DNA of 64,000 nucleotides from Actinophytocola algeriensis (GTDB taxonomy: Bacteria; Actinomycetota; Actinomycetes; Mycobacteriales; Pseudonocardiaceae). The stretch is from positions 295,326 to 359,325 of the forward strand of contig NZ_JACHJQ010000003.1 in NCBI RefSeq assembly GCF_014203735.1. Reading direction: 5' to 3'. A model generated the notes under the pieces. The model saw only the letters and a program-made list of their open reading frames with translations, ran no database searches and was not told the DNA's origin. Position numbers and translations under genes: made by a program. Positions 7,215 through 17,167 of this stretch are shown here, in pieces (position 1 is the stretch's first letter; each line of letters starts with the position of its first letter).

Positions 7215-9806
7215 TTACAGCGCGCGGCCGACGATCAGGGCCGCGTTGTCCGGCGTGACGTCCACGCGGACCGTGTCGCCGTCCCGGATCTCGCCCGCCA
7301 GCAACGACTTCGCCAGCTGGTCACCGATCGCCGAGGCCACCAGCCGCCGCAGCGGCCGCGCCCCGTACACCGGGTCGAACCCGTTGAGCGCCAGCCATTC
7401 CCGCGCCGCCGGGCTGACGTCGAGCGTCAGGCGGCGCGCCGCGAGGCGACGGCCGAGCGCCGCGACCTGGATCTCCACGATGGACGTCAGTTCCTCGGTC
7501 GCGAGCGAGTGGAACACCACCACGTCGTCGAGCCGGTTCAGGAACTCCGGCTTGAAGTGCCGCTGCACCACGGAAAGCACGGCGTCCTTGCGCTGCTGCT
7601 CGTCCAGGGTCACGTCCGCGATGGCCTGCGAACCGAGGTTCGAGGTGAGCACGAGGATCGTGTTGCGGAAGTCGACCGTGCGGCCCTGTCCGTCGGTCAG
7701 GCGACCGTCGTCGAGGACCTGCAACAGGACGTCGAACACGTCCGGGTGCGCCTTCTCGACCTCGTCCAGCAGCACCACGCTGTACGGCCGCCGCCGCACC
7801 GACTCGGTGAGCTGGCCGCCCTGGTCGTAGCCGACGTACCCGGGCGGGGCGCCGACCAGCCGCGCGACCGAGTGCTTCTCCGAGTACTCGGACATGTCGA
7901 TGCGGATCATCGCGCGCTCGTCGTCGAACAGGAACTCCGCGAGCGCCTTCGCCAGCTCGGTCTTGCCGACACCGGTGGGGCCGAGGAACAGGAACGACCC
8001 CGTCGGCCGGTCCGGGTCGGCCACCCCGGCACGGGCGCGCCGCACCGCGTCGGACACCACGCGCACGGCCTCCGCCTGGCCGACGACCCGGTTGCTGATG
8101 GCCTCCTCCATGCGCAGCAGCTTCGCGGTCTCGCCCTCGAGCAGCCTGCCCGCCGGGATGCCGGTCCACGCCGACACGACGTCCGCGACGTCGTCCGGGC
8201 CGACCTCCTCCTTCAGCATGACCTGCTCCTCGGCGCGCTCCGCGGTCGCCGTGGCCGCCTCCAACTCCTTCTCGAGCTGGGGGATCCGGCCGTACCGCAG
8301 CTCGGCGGCCCGGCCGAGGTCGCCGTCGCGTTCGGCCCGCTCCGACTCGCCGCGCAGCTGCTCCAGCTGCTCCTTGAGGTCGCGGACCTTCTCGATGGCG
8401 CCCTTCTCGTTCTGCCAGCGGGCGGTCAGCGCGGTCAGCGCCTCCCGCTTCTCGGCCAGCTCGGCACGCAGCGCGGCCAGCCGCTGCTTCGACGCCGGGT
8501 CGTCCTCCTTCTCGAGCGCCATCTCCTCGATCTCGAGGCGCCGCACGGCCCGCTCGACCTCGTCGATCTCGACCGGCCGGGAGTCGATCTCCATGCGCAG
8601 CCGGGACGCGGCCTCGTCGACGAGGTCGATCGCCTTGTCCGGCAGGAAGCGCGCGGTGATGTACCGGTCGGACAGCGTGGCCGCCGCGACCAGCGCGCCG
8701 TCGGTGATGCGCACACCGTGGTGCACCTCGTAGCGCTCCTTGAGGCCGCGCAGGATGCCGACGGTGTCCTCGACGGACGGCTCGCCGACCAGCACCTGCT
8801 GGAAGCGGCGCTCCAGCGCGGCGTCCTTCTCGATGTGCTGGCGGTACTCGTCGAGCGTGGTGGCGCCGACCATCCGCAGCTCACCGCGGGCGAGCATCGG
8901 CTTGATCATGTTGCCCGCGTCCATCGCGCCCTCGCCGGTCGCGCCCGCGCCGACGATCGTGTGCAGCTCGTCGATGAACGTGATGACCTGGCCCGCCGAC
9001 TCGGTGATCTCCTTGAGCACGGCCTTCAGCCGCTCCTCGAACTCACCGCGGAACTTCGCGCCGGCGACCATCGACCCGAGGTCAAGGGCCACCACCCGCT
9101 TGCCGAGCAGCGACTGCGGCACGTCACCGGCCACGATCCGCTGGGCGAGGCCCTCGACGATCGCGGTCTTGCCGACGCCGGGCTCACCGATCAGCACGGG
9201 GTTGTTCTTGGTCCGCCGCGACAGCACCTGCACGACCCGGCGGATCTCGGAGTCCCGGCCGATGACGGGGTCCAGCTCGCCCTTGCGGGCGCGCTCGGTG
9301 AGGTCGAGGCCGTACTTCTCCAGTGCCTTGTAGGTCGACTCGGGGTCGGGACTCGTGACCCGCGCGGAGCCGCGGACCTTGGCGAACGCCTCACGCAGCG
9401 CCTCGGGCGTCGCGCCGTGGCGGCTCAGCAGGTTCGCGACCGCCCCGCCCTGCGCGGCGAGGCCGACCAGCAGGTGCTCGGTGGAGACGTACTCGTCGCC
9501 CATCTCGGTCGCGAGCTTCTGCGCGTGGGTCACCGAGCGCAGCGCCTCGCTGTCCAGCTGCGGCGCGGACACGGTCGATCCGCTCGCGGACGGTAACGAG
9601 TTCGCGAGCTGGTCCAGCTCTTTGCGCACCACGTTCGGGTCAGCCCCGACCGCCGACAGCAGAGGCGCGGTGAGGCCGTCGCCCTGGGCGAGCAGCGCAC
9701 CCAGCAGGTGCGCGGGCTTCACGTCCGGGTTGCCCGCGACCGTCGCGGCCTGCGCGGCCGCCGAGATGGCCTGCTGGGTCTTGGTAGTCGGGTTGAAAGC
9801 GTCCAT
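7215..9806 (-). CDS. clpB: ATP-dependent disaggregase ClpB
   Basis: A Hsp100 disaggregase of 863 residues, close to the usual length. The order is Clp-N repeats (about 1-145), AAA-1 with Walker A G-E-P-G-V-G-K-T at 207-214, a coiled-coil middle domain rich in Glu/Arg/Lys (about 400-520), AAA-2 with Walker A G-P-T-G-V-G-K-T near residue 604, and a C-terminal D2-small domain. The ClpP-binding loop of ClpA/ClpC/ClpX is not evident, consistent with disaggregation rather than proteolysis. It works with DnaK/DnaJ/GrpE to rescue aggregated proteins as a hexamer. I chose ATG 9806 because GAGGGG lies just before it; the ORF extends to 9824 without support. A HAIR operator at 9857-9877 predicts control by HspR. 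Confidence 0.97.
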   Translation of the reverse strand: MDAFNPTTKTQQAISAAAQAATVAGNPDVKPAHLLGALLAQGDGLTAPLLSAVGADPNVVRKELDQLANSLPSASGSTVSAPQLDSEALRSVTHAQKLATEMGDEYVSTEHLLVGLAAQGGAVANLLSRHGATPEALREAFAKVRGSARVTSPDPESTYKALEKYGLDLTERARKGELDPVIGRDSEIRRVVQVLSRRTKNNPVLIGEPGVGKTAIVEGLAQRIVAGDVPQSLLGKRVVALDLGSMVAGAKFRGEFEERLKAVLKEITESAGQVITFIDELHTIVGAGATGEGAMDAGNMIKPMLARGELRMVGATTLDEYRQHIEKDAALERRFQQVLVGEPSVEDTVGILRGLKERYEVHHGVRITDGALVAAATLSDRYITARFLPDKAIDLVDEAASRLRMEIDSRPVEIDEVERAVRRLEIEEMALEKEDDPASKQRLAALRAELAEKREALTALTARWQNEKGAIEKVRDLKEQLEQLRGESERAERDGDLGRAAELRYGRIPQLEKELEAATATAERAEEQVMLKEEVGPDDVADVVSAWTGIPAGRLLEGETAKLLRMEEAISNRVVGQAEAVRVVSDAVRRARAGVADPDRPTGSFLFLGPTGVGKTELAKALAEFLFDDERAMIRIDMSEYSEKHSVARLVGAPPGYVGYDQGGQLTESVRRRPYSVVLLDEVEKAHPDVFDVLLQVLDDGRLTDGQGRTVDFRNTILVLTSNLGSQAIADVTLDEQQRKDAVLSVVQRHFKPEFLNRLDDVVVFHSLATEELTSIVEIQVAALGRRLAARRLTLDVSPAAREWLALNGFDPVYGARPLRRLVASAIGDQLAKSLLAGEIRDGDTVRVDVTPDNAALIVGRAL

Positions 9807-9856
9807 GGGTCCCCTCACGTGCACCGTTCTGACTCACTATGCACAACGTCAGCAAA

Positions 9857-9877
9857 GTTGAGCGTGTTCCGCTCAAC
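9857..9877. promoter_or_regulatory. HAIR element (HspR operator) upstream of clpB
   Basis: The inverted repeat TTGAGC-N7-GCTCAA matches the HspR-associated inverted repeat (consensus CTTGAGT-N7-ACTCAAG) in arm length and spacing. It lies about 50 bp before the clpB start and matches the two copies before dnaK. Confidence 0.88.
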
Positions 9878-9937
9878 CCAGACTTGGCGCAAGGTCACGA
9901 TGGTCTGGTCGCACCTCACCCACATGTCCTAACAGGG

Positions 9938-9988
9938 TTGTCCACAGCAGGTGCGCACTTGTCCACAATCCCCAGGTGTCTATCCACA
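9938..9988 (+). promoter_or_regulatory. Cluster of three DnaA boxes with 21-bp spacing
   Basis: TTGTCCACA at 9938-9946, TTGTCCACA at 9959-9967 and CTATCCACA at 9980-9988 all point the same way, with starts exactly 21 bp apart. TTGTCCACA is the box preferred by DnaA in high-GC actinomycetes. A weak fourth match (TCACCCACA, 9916-9924) lies 22 bp further up. The cluster lies between clpB and the PPOX-fold gene, away from any dnaA or dnaN gene. It could titrate DnaA or regulate a promoter (inference). Confidence 0.6.
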
Positions 9989-10096
9989 GGTAAGTGTGCA
10001 AGATGCATTCCGACGGTCGACTCGAGGGTTTCCCGCTCGCGCCGCTACCGCCACCCGAGTGAACGCACGGAAACCCGGGCGGACCCGCCGAGAAAG

Positions 10097-10864
10097 TCAG
10101 CGATGACCGGGCACCACCGGAGCGTTCTGGCGCGCGCGGACGTTGAAGTAGTCGCCACCCTTGCGCCGCATGTCGTCGGTGCCCCACTCCCGGTCGCGGG
10201 GGACGGGCTGCAACCGCGGGATGTGCTTGCGGCAGTGCAGGTAGGCCTCCACGACGTGCACCACGACCCAGCGTTCCGGGGTCCGCCCGCGTTCGTCCGC
10301 GACGGGGAGCGCGGGGTGGTCTCGGCGCAGCACGACGTCGTCGACGATCGCGGCACGGCCGTTGACGTGCAGCCCGATCAGGTCCCGGACGAAGTCGATC
10401 ATCAGGAGGGCGACGTGCGGGTTCTCGCTGATGTTGCCGAGGCTCGCGAGCACGCCGTTGCCCCGGAACTCCGGGTAGGCGACGCGGCGCGCGTCGAGGA
10501 CGTGCAGGAAGCCGGGCGGCCCGGCACGGAAGCTGGCGTCGCATTCGCCGGCACCGTCGGCGGTGCCGACGAACGCCATCTCCATGCGGCCGACGAACTC
10601 GACCATCTCGGGGTTGAGGTGGTCGAGCACCTGGTCGCGGTAGAAGCGCTCCGCTCGGTCGGTAGTGCCATAGGCGGTTTGGAGTAGACGCTCACCCGCA
10701 CAACCGGGCGAAGAAGTTGGGCCGATCGGGTGAAATTTCACCGTCGGAGGGTCTACGGGTGGTGGTGGCGGTGGCGTGACAGCGGGTTCCGCGATCTCCA
10801 AGTCGAGCAGAGCCGCGTCCGCGACACCCGTCGGAGTCACCAGATCAGGACGCACGGCGGACAC
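10097..10864 (-). CDS. Pyridoxamine 5'-phosphate oxidase-fold (FMN-binding) protein
   Basis: A 255-residue protein. The first 60 residues are Pro-rich and probably disordered (a run of six Pro near residue 34). The rest follows the split-barrel pattern of PPOX-like flavoproteins: G-R-M-E-M-A-F-V-G-T-A-D, then a strand containing D-A-R-R-V-A-Y-P-E-F-R-G-N-G, then N-P-H-V-A-L-L-M-I-D-F and H-V-N-G-R-A. Such proteins bind FMN or F420 and reduce small substrates. It is divergent from the flavohaemoglobin gene with about 215 bp between them, so the two may share a redox or nitrosative stress response (inference). The substrate is unknown. The start is the first ATG; a later start would remove the Pro-rich part. 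Confidence 0.8.
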   Translation of the reverse strand: MSAVRPDLVTPTGVADAALLDLEIAEPAVTPPPPPPVDPPTVKFHPIGPTSSPGCAGERLLQTAYGTTDRAERFYRDQVLDHLNPEMVEFVGRMEMAFVGTADGAGECDASFRAGPPGFLHVLDARRVAYPEFRGNGVLASLGNISENPHVALLMIDFVRDLIGLHVNGRAAIVDDVVLRRDHPALPVADERGRTPERWVVVHVVEAYLHCRKHIPRLQPVPRDREWGTDDMRRKGGDYFNVRARQNAPVVPGHR

Positions 10865-11081
10865 GTTTTCATAACGGCGAGGTAAATGCGAACATATCCC
10901 CCGGGCATGTCGCTCGAACGTCCCAACGCGACGACCGTACGTAGTGGCGCCTCACACGAAAGTGTCAGTAGGGCGGACAACGAGTGAGTTTCCGTCTAGT
11001 GTCTCGATGTCGGGGACGGACGACGCCCGAGGTGACGTGGCGTCGAGCCCCGGACGCCGAGAGGTGGACTGTGTCCCGACC

Positions 11082-12260
11082 ATGACAGCCAACGCCGTTG
11101 TGAGCCCCTTACCGAGCCAGGACAGCCAGTCGCATGGCGAGGAACCACTCGTCGCCATGGCGCGCCTGGTCCGCGAGAGCTTCGCGGCTGTCGAGCCGCA
11201 AGCAGAGCAGGTGGCGCAGCACTTCTACGCGACGCTGTTCAGCATCGCGCCCGCCACCCGCGAGATGTTCCCGGTCAACATGCAGGTGCAGCGATCGCGG
11301 CTGCTGCGTGCCCTGGTCCACGTCGTCCAGATGGTCGACCGGCCCGACGACCTGCTGCCGTTCCTGCGCCAGCTCGGCCGCGACCACCGCAAGTTCGGCG
11401 TGGTCGCGAACCACTACGAGGCCGTCGGCATGTCGTTGCTGTCCGCGGTCAAGCAGTACGCGAAGGCCGCGTGGACCGAGGACGTCGAACGGGCCTGGGC
11501 CGAGGCGTACACGATCATGGCCAGGGCGATGCTGGAGTCGGCGAACGCCGAAGACGGCCCGGCCTGGTGGAACGGGACGGTCGTCGAACGGCACCGCCTG
11601 ACGAGAGACCTCGCGGTGGTGCGGGTGCAGCCGGACTACGCGGTCCCGTACCAGGCGGGCCAGTACCTGAGCGTCGAGGTGCCGCAGCGCCCGAGGATGT
11701 GGCGCTACTTCACCCCCGCCACCGCCCCGCGTGAGGACGGCCTGCTGGAGTTCCACATCCGCGCGGTCGAGACCGGCTGGGTCTCCCGGGCGATCGTCAC
11801 CCACGGCGAGCTCGGCGACGTCTGGCGGATCGGCCCCCCGATGGGCCGCCTGGCGGTGAACCGCGAGTCGGGCCGCGACGTGCTCATGATCGCCGGCGGC
11901 ACGGGCATCGCCCCGATGCGCGCCATCATCGACCACCTCTCGTCCTGGGGCGAGAACCCGAGGGTGCAGGTCTTCTACGGCGGCCGCGTCCGCGCGGACC
12001 TGTACGACCTGGAAAACCTCCAGGCCACGGCGGCGTCCAACCCGTGGATGAAGGTCGTCCCCGTGCTGGAGTCGGACTCGACGATGGCGGCGGTGGAGAA
12101 GGGCACGCTGGCCGACGTGGTGACCCGCTACGGCGCCTGGCAGGACCACGACGTGCTCGTGTCGGGCTCACCGGCGATGGTCCGGTCCACGGTGTCGAGG
12201 ATGCTGGTGGCGGGCACGGCACTGGACCGCATCACCTACGACCCGTTCACGATGGACTGA
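11082..12260 (+). CDS. Flavohaemoglobin-type protein: globin plus FAD/NAD reductase
   Basis: A 392-residue protein with a globin domain (about 15-145) followed by an FAD-binding barrel and a NAD-binding domain. The proximal His lies in the stretch R-K-F-G-V-V-A-N-H-Y. The FAD motif is R-M-W-R-Y-F-T (an R-x-Y-S/T-like motif), and the NAD site is G-G-T-G-I-A-P-M. This is the architecture of nitric-oxide dioxygenases (Hmp) and their actinobacterial relatives, which turn NO into nitrate using NAD(P)H. The ATG at 11082 comes just before the globin; the frame is open to 10944, and ATG 11007 is an alternative. The likely role is NO or oxidative stress defence; one-to-one equivalence with Hmp is not shown. 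Confidence 0.88.
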   Translation: MTANAVVSPLPSQDSQSHGEEPLVAMARLVRESFAAVEPQAEQVAQHFYATLFSIAPATREMFPVNMQVQRSRLLRALVHVVQMVDRPDDLLPFLRQLGRDHRKFGVVANHYEAVGMSLLSAVKQYAKAAWTEDVERAWAEAYTIMARAMLESANAEDGPAWWNGTVVERHRLTRDLAVVRVQPDYAVPYQAGQYLSVEVPQRPRMWRYFTPATAPREDGLLEFHIRAVETGWVSRAIVTHGELGDVWRIGPPMGRLAVNRESGRDVLMIAGGTGIAPMRAIIDHLSSWGENPRVQVFYGGRVRADLYDLENLQATAASNPWMKVVPVLESDSTMAAVEKGTLADVVTRYGAWQDHDVLVSGSPAMVRSTVSRMLVAGTALDRITYDPFTMD

Positions 12261-12281
12261 CTCGACACTCGATCACCACCG

Positions 12282-12458
12282 GTCTTCTATCCGATGCTCT
12301 CGCGCCTGCTCGAAGAGGGATGGCTCACCGATGGCTGGGAGGATCCGACGACCATCCACGGGCGGCCACCTCGCCGGTACTACGAGATCACCAAGCTTGG
12401 CTGCGCGCGATTCCGTACTTCCAGCGCGCCCTTTGGGTTTTCACGGCACTGGAGCTGA
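12282..12458 (+). pseudogene. Remnant of a PadR family regulator
   Basis: In one frame this region encodes V-F-Y-P-M-L-S-R-L-L-E-E-G-W-L-T-D-G-W-E-D and then G-R-P-P-R-R-Y-Y-E-I-T. That matches the second half of the winged helix of PadR proteins (recognition helix, wing and R-R-Y-Y motif). No start codon or first helix can be found before it: the frame is interrupted within the 20 bases after the flavohaemoglobin stop. The sequence loses PadR character after residue 39 and stops at 12456-12458. It is a decayed fragment, not a functional regulator. Confidence 0.7.
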
Positions 12459-12461
12459 CGC

Positions 12462-12777
12462 TCACCGAAGGACTTCACTTCTCGCACCACGGGGAACCGG
12501 CGCTTCGTCTTTGACGGCCGCAATGATGACGGCTCGTACAGCTACACAGGCGAAGGCGTGGTTGGCGACCAAACGAAAAGCCGCCATCCTTCGCGGCGAT
12601 CTGACGATCCGGATCTTTGAGAACTCGGGGAACGGACAGGTGCACTATCTAGGCGTGTTCCAGCCGGACTCTGACCGCCCGCGCACGTTCGAGCAGGCAC
12701 CGGACTACAACGGAGAGCAACGAAACGTTCTGGTGTTCAAGCTGTGGGCCGCAGAGCGAAGGACTTGCAGCACATAG
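12462..12777 (+). pseudogene. Frameshifted SRA-type (ScoMcrA-like) modified-DNA reader fragment
   Basis: Two frames together make one domain. From 12462 the frame gives K-D-F-T-S-R-T-T-G-N-R-R-F-V-F-D-G and N-D-D-G-S-Y-S-Y-T-G-E-G-V-V-G-D-Q. After a frame change near 12565-12580 the 12331 frame continues R-I-F-E-N-S-G-N-G-Q-V-H-Y-L-G-V-F and N-V-L-V-F-K-L, stopping at 12777. This resembles the SRA-like domain of ScoMcrA-type HNH endonucleases, which bind 5-methylcytosine or phosphorothioate DNA. No HNH nuclease part is left. It lies directly behind the PadR remnant, so the gap between flavohaemoglobin and hspR is a graveyard of accessory genes. Family assignment is from motif memory. Confidence 0.6.
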
Positions 12778-12780
12778 AAA

Positions 12781-12805
12781 GGGCCGCGCCCGCAAGGCAC
12801 GGCCC
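12781..12805. terminator. Terminator hairpin of the dnaK-hspR operon
   Basis: GGGCCGCGCC / GGCACGGCCC forms a 10-bp stem with one C-A mismatch around a short loop. It lies 17 bases after the hspR stop (minus strand) and 4 bases after the SRA fragment on the plus strand. Confidence 0.7.
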
Positions 12806-12821
12806 CCTTCACGTCAAGCCA

Positions 12822-13250
12822 TCATTTCTTGCGCGGCTTCCACACCACCAGCGCGGTCTGCCGGGAAACCGGCACCAGCTCGTTCCGGTACGACCGGTGG
12901 ATGGCCGCGGCAGCCTGCTCAGCGGCCGCGTGCACGGCGGCCAGCTCCTCGGTCAGCTCGGCGAGCCGGCCGCGCAACGCGTCGACCTCGTTCTCCAGCT
13001 CGATGATCCGCTTGATGCCCGCGAGGTTGACCCCTTGCTCCTGGGACAACCGCTGCACCTCACGAAGCAGCGCGATGTCCCGCATGGAGTACCGCCGCCC
13101 GCCGCCGGACGTGCGCCCTGGCGACACCAAACCCATCCGGTCGTACCCGCGCAAGGTCTGCGCGTGCAGCCCGGACAGCTCGGCGGCCACCGAGATCACG
13201 AAAACAGGTGTGTCCTCATCCGCACCGGGCGGAAACGGAAAACCCGCCAT
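12822..13250 (-). CDS. hspR: Heat-shock repressor HspR (MerR family)
   Basis: A 142-residue MerR-type regulator: helix-turn-helix with [15 protein letters not shown], the wing G-G-R-R-Y-S, then [13 protein letters not shown] and a long coiled coil (about residues 78-120). HspR binds HAIR elements together with DnaK and represses dnaK and clpB under normal growth (well established in Streptomyces and Mycobacterium). Three HAIR sites are present in this window. The ATG at 13250 overlaps the dnaJ stop (TGATG), so it is translationally coupled as the last gene of the operon. The GTG codon just before it is an alternative start. Confidence 0.95.
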   Translation of the reverse strand: MAGFPFPPGADEDTPVFVISVAAELSGLHAQTLRGYDRMGLVSPGRTSGGGRRYSMRDIALLREVQRLSQEQGVNLAGIKRIIELENEVDALRGRLAELTEELAAVHAAAEQAAAAIHRSYRNELVPVSRQTALVVWKPRKK

Positions 13251-14437
13251 CACCGACTCCGTTCAGCCAGCATCGCCGTCAGCTCCGGCCTCGGGTCGTT
13301 GCCCGCGGTCGCCTCCGCGTACGACTCCAGCGCGGCCTTGGCCGTGTCGTCCATGCTCGACGGCACCGACACCTGCAGGGTCACCAGCAGGTCGCCGGAC
13401 TGCCCGTCGCGGCGGGTGATGCCCTTGCCGCGCACGCGCAGGACCCGGCCGCTGGCCGTGCCGGGAGCCACCCGCAGGGCGACCTTGCCCTCGAGTGTCG
13501 GCACCTCCAGTGTCGTGCCCAGCGCGAGCTCGGTGAAGGTCACCGGCACCTTGAGCGTCAGATCGTTGCCGTTGCGGCCGAACACCGGGTGAGAGGTCAC
13601 GTGCACGCGGACGTAGAGGTCACCCGCGTGCCCGCCCCCGTTGCCGGGTTCGCCCTGGCCAGCCAGGCGGATCCGCTGGTCGTCGTCGACACCCGCCGGG
13701 ATCCGCACGGTCAGCGTCCGCGACTTGGTGCTGACGCCGTCGCCACCGCACTCCGGGCACGGGTCGTCGACGATCCGGCCCGTCCCACGGCAGTCGCGGC
13801 ACGGCTCGCTGAACGCGAACGCGCCCTGCGACCGGCTCACCAGACCGGCGCCGGCACACGTGGGACACGTGCGCGGCGTCGTGCCCGGCTTGGCACCGTT
13901 CCCGTGGCACGTCTCGCACGTGGATGGGCTCGACAGGCGCAACGGCACGGTCGCGCCCTTCACCGCCTCCACGAAGTCGATCCGCACCTCGGTCTCCACG
14001 TCGGCGCCCCGCCGCGGCCTGCCTGCCGAGGTCGTGCCGCCACTGCGGCGGTTGAACAGGTTGCCGAGCAGGTCGCTGATGCCGCCACCACCAGCACCGC
14101 CACCGGCCTGCTGGCCGGCGAAGATGTCGCTGAAGTCGAACGTCGACCCGCCGCCGCCTCCGCCGAAACCGCCGAAGCCGCCCGGACGGAACCCGCCGGA
14201 TCCGAAGAGCCGGCGGGCCTCGTCGTACTGCTTGCGCTTCTCGGCGTCGCCAAGAACCCCGTAAGCCTCGGACACCGCCTTGAACCGCGCCTCCGCCTGG
14301 GCGTTGCCCGGGTTGGCGTCGGGGTGCAGCTCACGTGCGAGCTTGCGGTACGCCTTCTTGATCTCGGCGTCGGTGGCGTCGGACGAGACGCCCAACTCGC
14401 GGTAGAAGTCCTTGTCGATCCAATCCCGCGCACTCAC
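13250..14437 (-). CDS. dnaJ: Chaperone DnaJ (Hsp40)
   Basis: A type I DnaJ of 395 residues. The J domain (about 10-75) has H-P-D in E-L-H-P-D-A-N, followed by a Gly/Phe-rich region (about 88-140). The zinc-binding domain has four CxxCxGxG-type motifs (C-x-x-C-H-G-N-G, [24 protein letters not shown]), followed by two beta domains. It brings clients to DnaK and stimulates its ATPase. I chose GTG 14437 because GAGGAGGGG lies just upstream and the J domain begins right after it; the longer frame to 14497 overlaps grpE. This is the dnaJ of the dnaK operon; actinomycetes usually have a second copy near hrcA, not seen here. Confidence 0.97.
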   Translation of the reverse strand: MSARDWIDKDFYRELGVSSDATDAEIKKAYRKLARELHPDANPGNAQAEARFKAVSEAYGVLGDAEKRKQYDEARRLFGSGGFRPGGFGGFGGGGGGSTFDFSDIFAGQQAGGGAGGGGISDLLGNLFNRRSGGTTSAGRPRRGADVETEVRIDFVEAVKGATVPLRLSSPSTCETCHGNGAKPGTTPRTCPTCAGAGLVSRSQGAFAFSEPCRDCRGTGRIVDDPCPECGGDGVSTKSRTLTVRIPAGVDDDQRIRLAGQGEPGNGGGHAGDLYVRVHVTSHPVFGRNGNDLTLKVPVTFTELALGTTLEVPTLEGKVALRVAPGTASGRVLRVRGKGITRRDGQSGDLLVTLQVSVPSSMDDTAKAALESYAEATAGNDPRPELTAMLAERSR

Positions 14438-14457
14438 GGACGTCCCCTCCTCTCGGC

Positions 14458-15156
14458 TCAGATCTGGTCGTTCGACTTGTCGTTCGGGTCGAACCACTCG
14501 CTCGGCGGCTCGTCCGGCACGGTCGAGGCCCCCGGCTCGTGGTCGGTGACCGCGACCAGCGCGGCCCGCACGATCCGGTCGCCGAACCGGTAGCCGCGGC
14601 GCAGCACCGCCGTCACCGTCGGGCCCGCCACGTCGGGTGACGTGTCGTGCTGGACGGCCTCGTGCACCGACGGGTCGAACGGCTCGCCCTCGTGCCCGAA
14701 GGACTCGAGGCCCGTGCGCTCCAGGGTCGCGACGAGCTTGTCCGCGACGGCCTTGAACGCACCGGTGAGGTCACCGTGCTGAGCGGCCCGCTCGATGTCG
14801 TCGAGCACCGCAAGCAGCTCGCCTGCGACCGACGCCTTCGCGGTGTTGACCACGGACTCGCGGTCGCGGTCGATCCGCTTGCGGTAGTTGGCGTACTCGG
14901 CCTGCAGTCGCTGCAGGTCCGCGGTCCGCTCGTCGAGTTGGGCCTTCAGCTCGGCTTCCTGGCTGGGCACCAGCTCCGCCTCGATGGCGGCGTCCGGTGC
15001 GACACCGGCCTCGGGGTCCGGCCCACCCGCCTCCTGTTCGGCGGCTGGTGGCCGGACCTCGCCAGTGTCCGGGTCAATGCGACGCCGGTCGCGCACCACT
15101 ACGCGTGGCTCCTCTCCGTGGTCGTCGGACGATCGCGGCTCGGACGGAGTCGTCAC
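14458..15156 (-). CDS. grpE: Nucleotide exchange factor GrpE
   Basis: A 232-residue GrpE. The first 65 residues are acidic and probably disordered. A long coiled coil follows (about 66-110, with [11 protein letters not shown]), then a four-helix bundle and the beta domain containing [16 protein letters not shown]. It releases ADP from DnaK. The GTG start at 15156 overlaps the dnaK stop (GTGA), showing tight coupling inside the operon. Confidence 0.97.
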   Translation of the reverse strand: MTTPSEPRSSDDHGEEPRVVVRDRRRIDPDTGEVRPPAAEQEAGGPDPEAGVAPDAAIEAELVPSQEAELKAQLDERTADLQRLQAEYANYRKRIDRDRESVVNTAKASVAGELLAVLDDIERAAQHGDLTGAFKAVADKLVATLERTGLESFGHEGEPFDPSVHEAVQHDTSPDVAGPTVTAVLRRGYRFGDRIVRAALVAVTDHEPGASTVPDEPPSEWFDPNDKSNDQI

Positions 15157-17018
15157 TTCTTGCCGTCCTCGTCGACGATCTCGGCGTCCACGACGTCTTC
15201 GGCGCCCTGCGCCTGCTGGCCACCGGCCTGCTCACCGCCTGCCGCACCGGCACCAGCGCCCGCGTCCTGCGTGGCACCGGACTGCGCGTAGATCGCGGAG
15301 CCCATGGCCTGCGACTCGGTCGCGAGCTTCTCCATCGCGGTCTTGATGGCCGCGATGTCGGTGCCCTTCAGCGACTCCTCGGCCTCCTTGACTGCGAGGT
15401 TGACCTTGTCCTTGACCTCGGCCGGGATCTTCTCGTCGTTGTCCTTGACGAACTTCTCCGTCTGGTAGACGAGCGTCTCGGCCTGGTTGCGGACCTCGGC
15501 CTCCTCGCGGCGCTGCTTGTCCTCCTCGGCGTGCGCCTCCGCGTCCTTGACCATCCGGTCGATGTCGTCCTTCGGCAGCGCGGAGCCGCCGGTGATCGTC
15601 ATCGACTGCTCCTTGCCGGTGCCGAGGTCCTTCGCGTTGACGTGGACGATGCCGTTCGCGTCGATGTCGAAGGTGACCTCGATCTGCGGCACGCCGCGCG
15701 GTGCCGGCGGGATGCCCGTGAGGTCGAAGGTGCCCAGCTTCTTGTTGTGCACCGCGATCTCGCGCTCACCCTGGAAGACCTGGATGCCGACCGTGGTCTG
15801 GCCGTCGTCCGCGGTGGAGAAGATCTCCGACCGCTTGGTGGGGATGGTCGTGTTCCGCTCGATGAGCTTGGTGAACACACCGCCCTTGGTCTCGATGCCC
15901 AGCGACAGCGGGGTGACGTCCAGCAGCAGCACGTCCTTGACGTCACCGCGCAGGACACCGGCCTGCAGGGTCGCGCCGACGGCGACGACCTCGTCCGGGT
16001 TCACGCCCTTGTTCGGCTCCTGGCCGCCCGTCAGCTCCTTGACCAGCTCGCTCACGGCGGGCATGCGGGTCGAGCCACCCACCATCACGACGTGGTCGAT
16101 GTCGCCGACCTTGATGCCGGCGTCCTTGATCACGTTGTTGAACGGCGCGCGGGTGCGGTCCAGCAGGTCGCTGGTGATCCGCTGGAACTCGGCGCGCGTC
16201 AGCGTCTCGTCGAGGAACAGCGGGTTCTTGTCCGCGTCGACCGTGATGTAGGGCAGGTTGATGCCCGCGCTGTTCGAGCTGGACAGCTCGATCTTCGCCT
16301 TCTCGGCGGCCTCACGGATGCGCTGGAGCGCCATCTTGTCCTTGGTGAGGTCGATGCCGGAGGACTGCTTGAACTTGTCGACCAGCCAGTCGACGATCCG
16401 CTGGTCCCAGTCGTCACCACCGAGGTGGTTGTCACCGGACGTCGCGCGGACCTCGACCACGCCCTCGCCGATCTCCAGCAGCGACACGTCGAACGTGCCA
16501 CCACCGAGGTCGAACACGAGGATGGTCTGCTCCTTCTCGCCCTTGTCCAGGCCGTAGGCCAGCGCCGCGGCGGTCGGCTCGTTCACGATCCGCAGCACGT
16601 TCAGGCCGGCGATCTGCCCGGCCTCCTTGGTGGCCTGCCGCTGCGCGTCCTCGAAGTACGCCGGGACGGTGATCACCGCGTCGGTGATCGGCTCGCCGAG
16701 GTAGGCCTCCGCGTCCCGCTTGAGCTTCATGAGGACCCGCGCGCTGATCTCCTGCGGGCTGTACTTCTTGCCGTCGATCTCCGTCGACCAGTCGGTGCCC
16801 ATGTGCCGCTTGACCGAGCGGACCGTGCGGTCCACGTTGGTCACGGCCTGGTTCTTCGCCGGCTGGCCGGTCAGCACCTCGCCGTTCTTGGCGAAGGCGA
16901 CGATGGACGGTGTCGTCCGCGAACCCTCGGAGTTGGCGATCACCGTCGGCTCACCGCCCTCGAGGACAGCGACGACGGAGTTGGTCGTCCCCAGGTCGAT
17001 ACCGACCGCTCGCGCCAT
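15153..17018 (-). CDS. dnaK: Chaperone DnaK (Hsp70)
   Basis: A Hsp70 of 621 residues, the usual actinobacterial length. The ATPase domain begins [14 protein letters not shown] and holds D-L-G-G-G-T-F-D and V-G-G-S-T-R-M-P. The substrate-binding domain follows the linker [12 protein letters not shown], and the C-terminal lid ends in a Gly/Ala/Gln tail and D-A-E-I-V-D-E-D. It begins the operon, with GGAGGGA before the ATG. Two HAIR operators at 17052-17127 place it under HspR. DnaK is also the HspR co-repressor in Streptomyces, which closes a feedback loop. Confidence 0.98.
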   Translation of the reverse strand: MARAVGIDLGTTNSVVAVLEGGEPTVIANSEGSRTTPSIVAFAKNGEVLTGQPAKNQAVTNVDRTVRSVKRHMGTDWSTEIDGKKYSPQEISARVLMKLKRDAEAYLGEPITDAVITVPAYFEDAQRQATKEAGQIAGLNVLRIVNEPTAAALAYGLDKGEKEQTILVFDLGGGTFDVSLLEIGEGVVEVRATSGDNHLGGDDWDQRIVDWLVDKFKQSSGIDLTKDKMALQRIREAAEKAKIELSSSNSAGINLPYITVDADKNPLFLDETLTRAEFQRITSDLLDRTRAPFNNVIKDAGIKVGDIDHVVMVGGSTRMPAVSELVKELTGGQEPNKGVNPDEVVAVGATLQAGVLRGDVKDVLLLDVTPLSLGIETKGGVFTKLIERNTTIPTKRSEIFSTADDGQTTVGIQVFQGEREIAVHNKKLGTFDLTGIPPAPRGVPQIEVTFDIDANGIVHVNAKDLGTGKEQSMTITGGSALPKDDIDRMVKDAEAHAEEDKQRREEAEVRNQAETLVYQTEKFVKDNDEKIPAEVKDKVNLAVKEAEESLKGTDIAAIKTAMEKLATESQAMGSAIYAQSGATQDAGAGAGAAGGEQAGGQQAQGAEDVVDAEIVDEDGKK

Positions 17019-17051
17019 GTGATTCCCTCCTGCTTTCTGCTCACGTAGTGG

Positions 17052-17127
17052 GTTGAGTGTCTACCGCTCAAGTTTGCCGTCGGACCTGATCAGTCGTCAA
17101 ACCAGACTTGAGTCCCTCTCGCTCAAC
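17052..17127. promoter_or_regulatory. Two HAIR elements (HspR operators) upstream of dnaK
   Basis: TTGAGT-N7-GCTCAA occurs at 17053-17071 and again at 17108-17126. Both fit the HspR inverted repeat with 7-base spacers, and their starts are 55 bp apart (about five helical turns). The pair should permit cooperative repression of the dnaK promoter. The single clpB copy has the same right arm, GCTCAA. Confidence 0.92.
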
Positions 17128-17167
17128 CTTTCTCACCCCTCAACGAGCGACCTGCCCGTCGTGTTCC

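Noticed and set aside
9938-9988. Chromosome origin (oriC)
   Set aside because: Only three boxes and no dnaA, dnaN, gyrB or rpmH in the neighbourhood. Treated as a box cluster instead.
10026-10076. Terminator after the PPOX-fold gene (GGGTTTCC / GGAAACCC)
   Set aside because: The arms are eight bases with a 35-base loop, too long for a convincing terminator.
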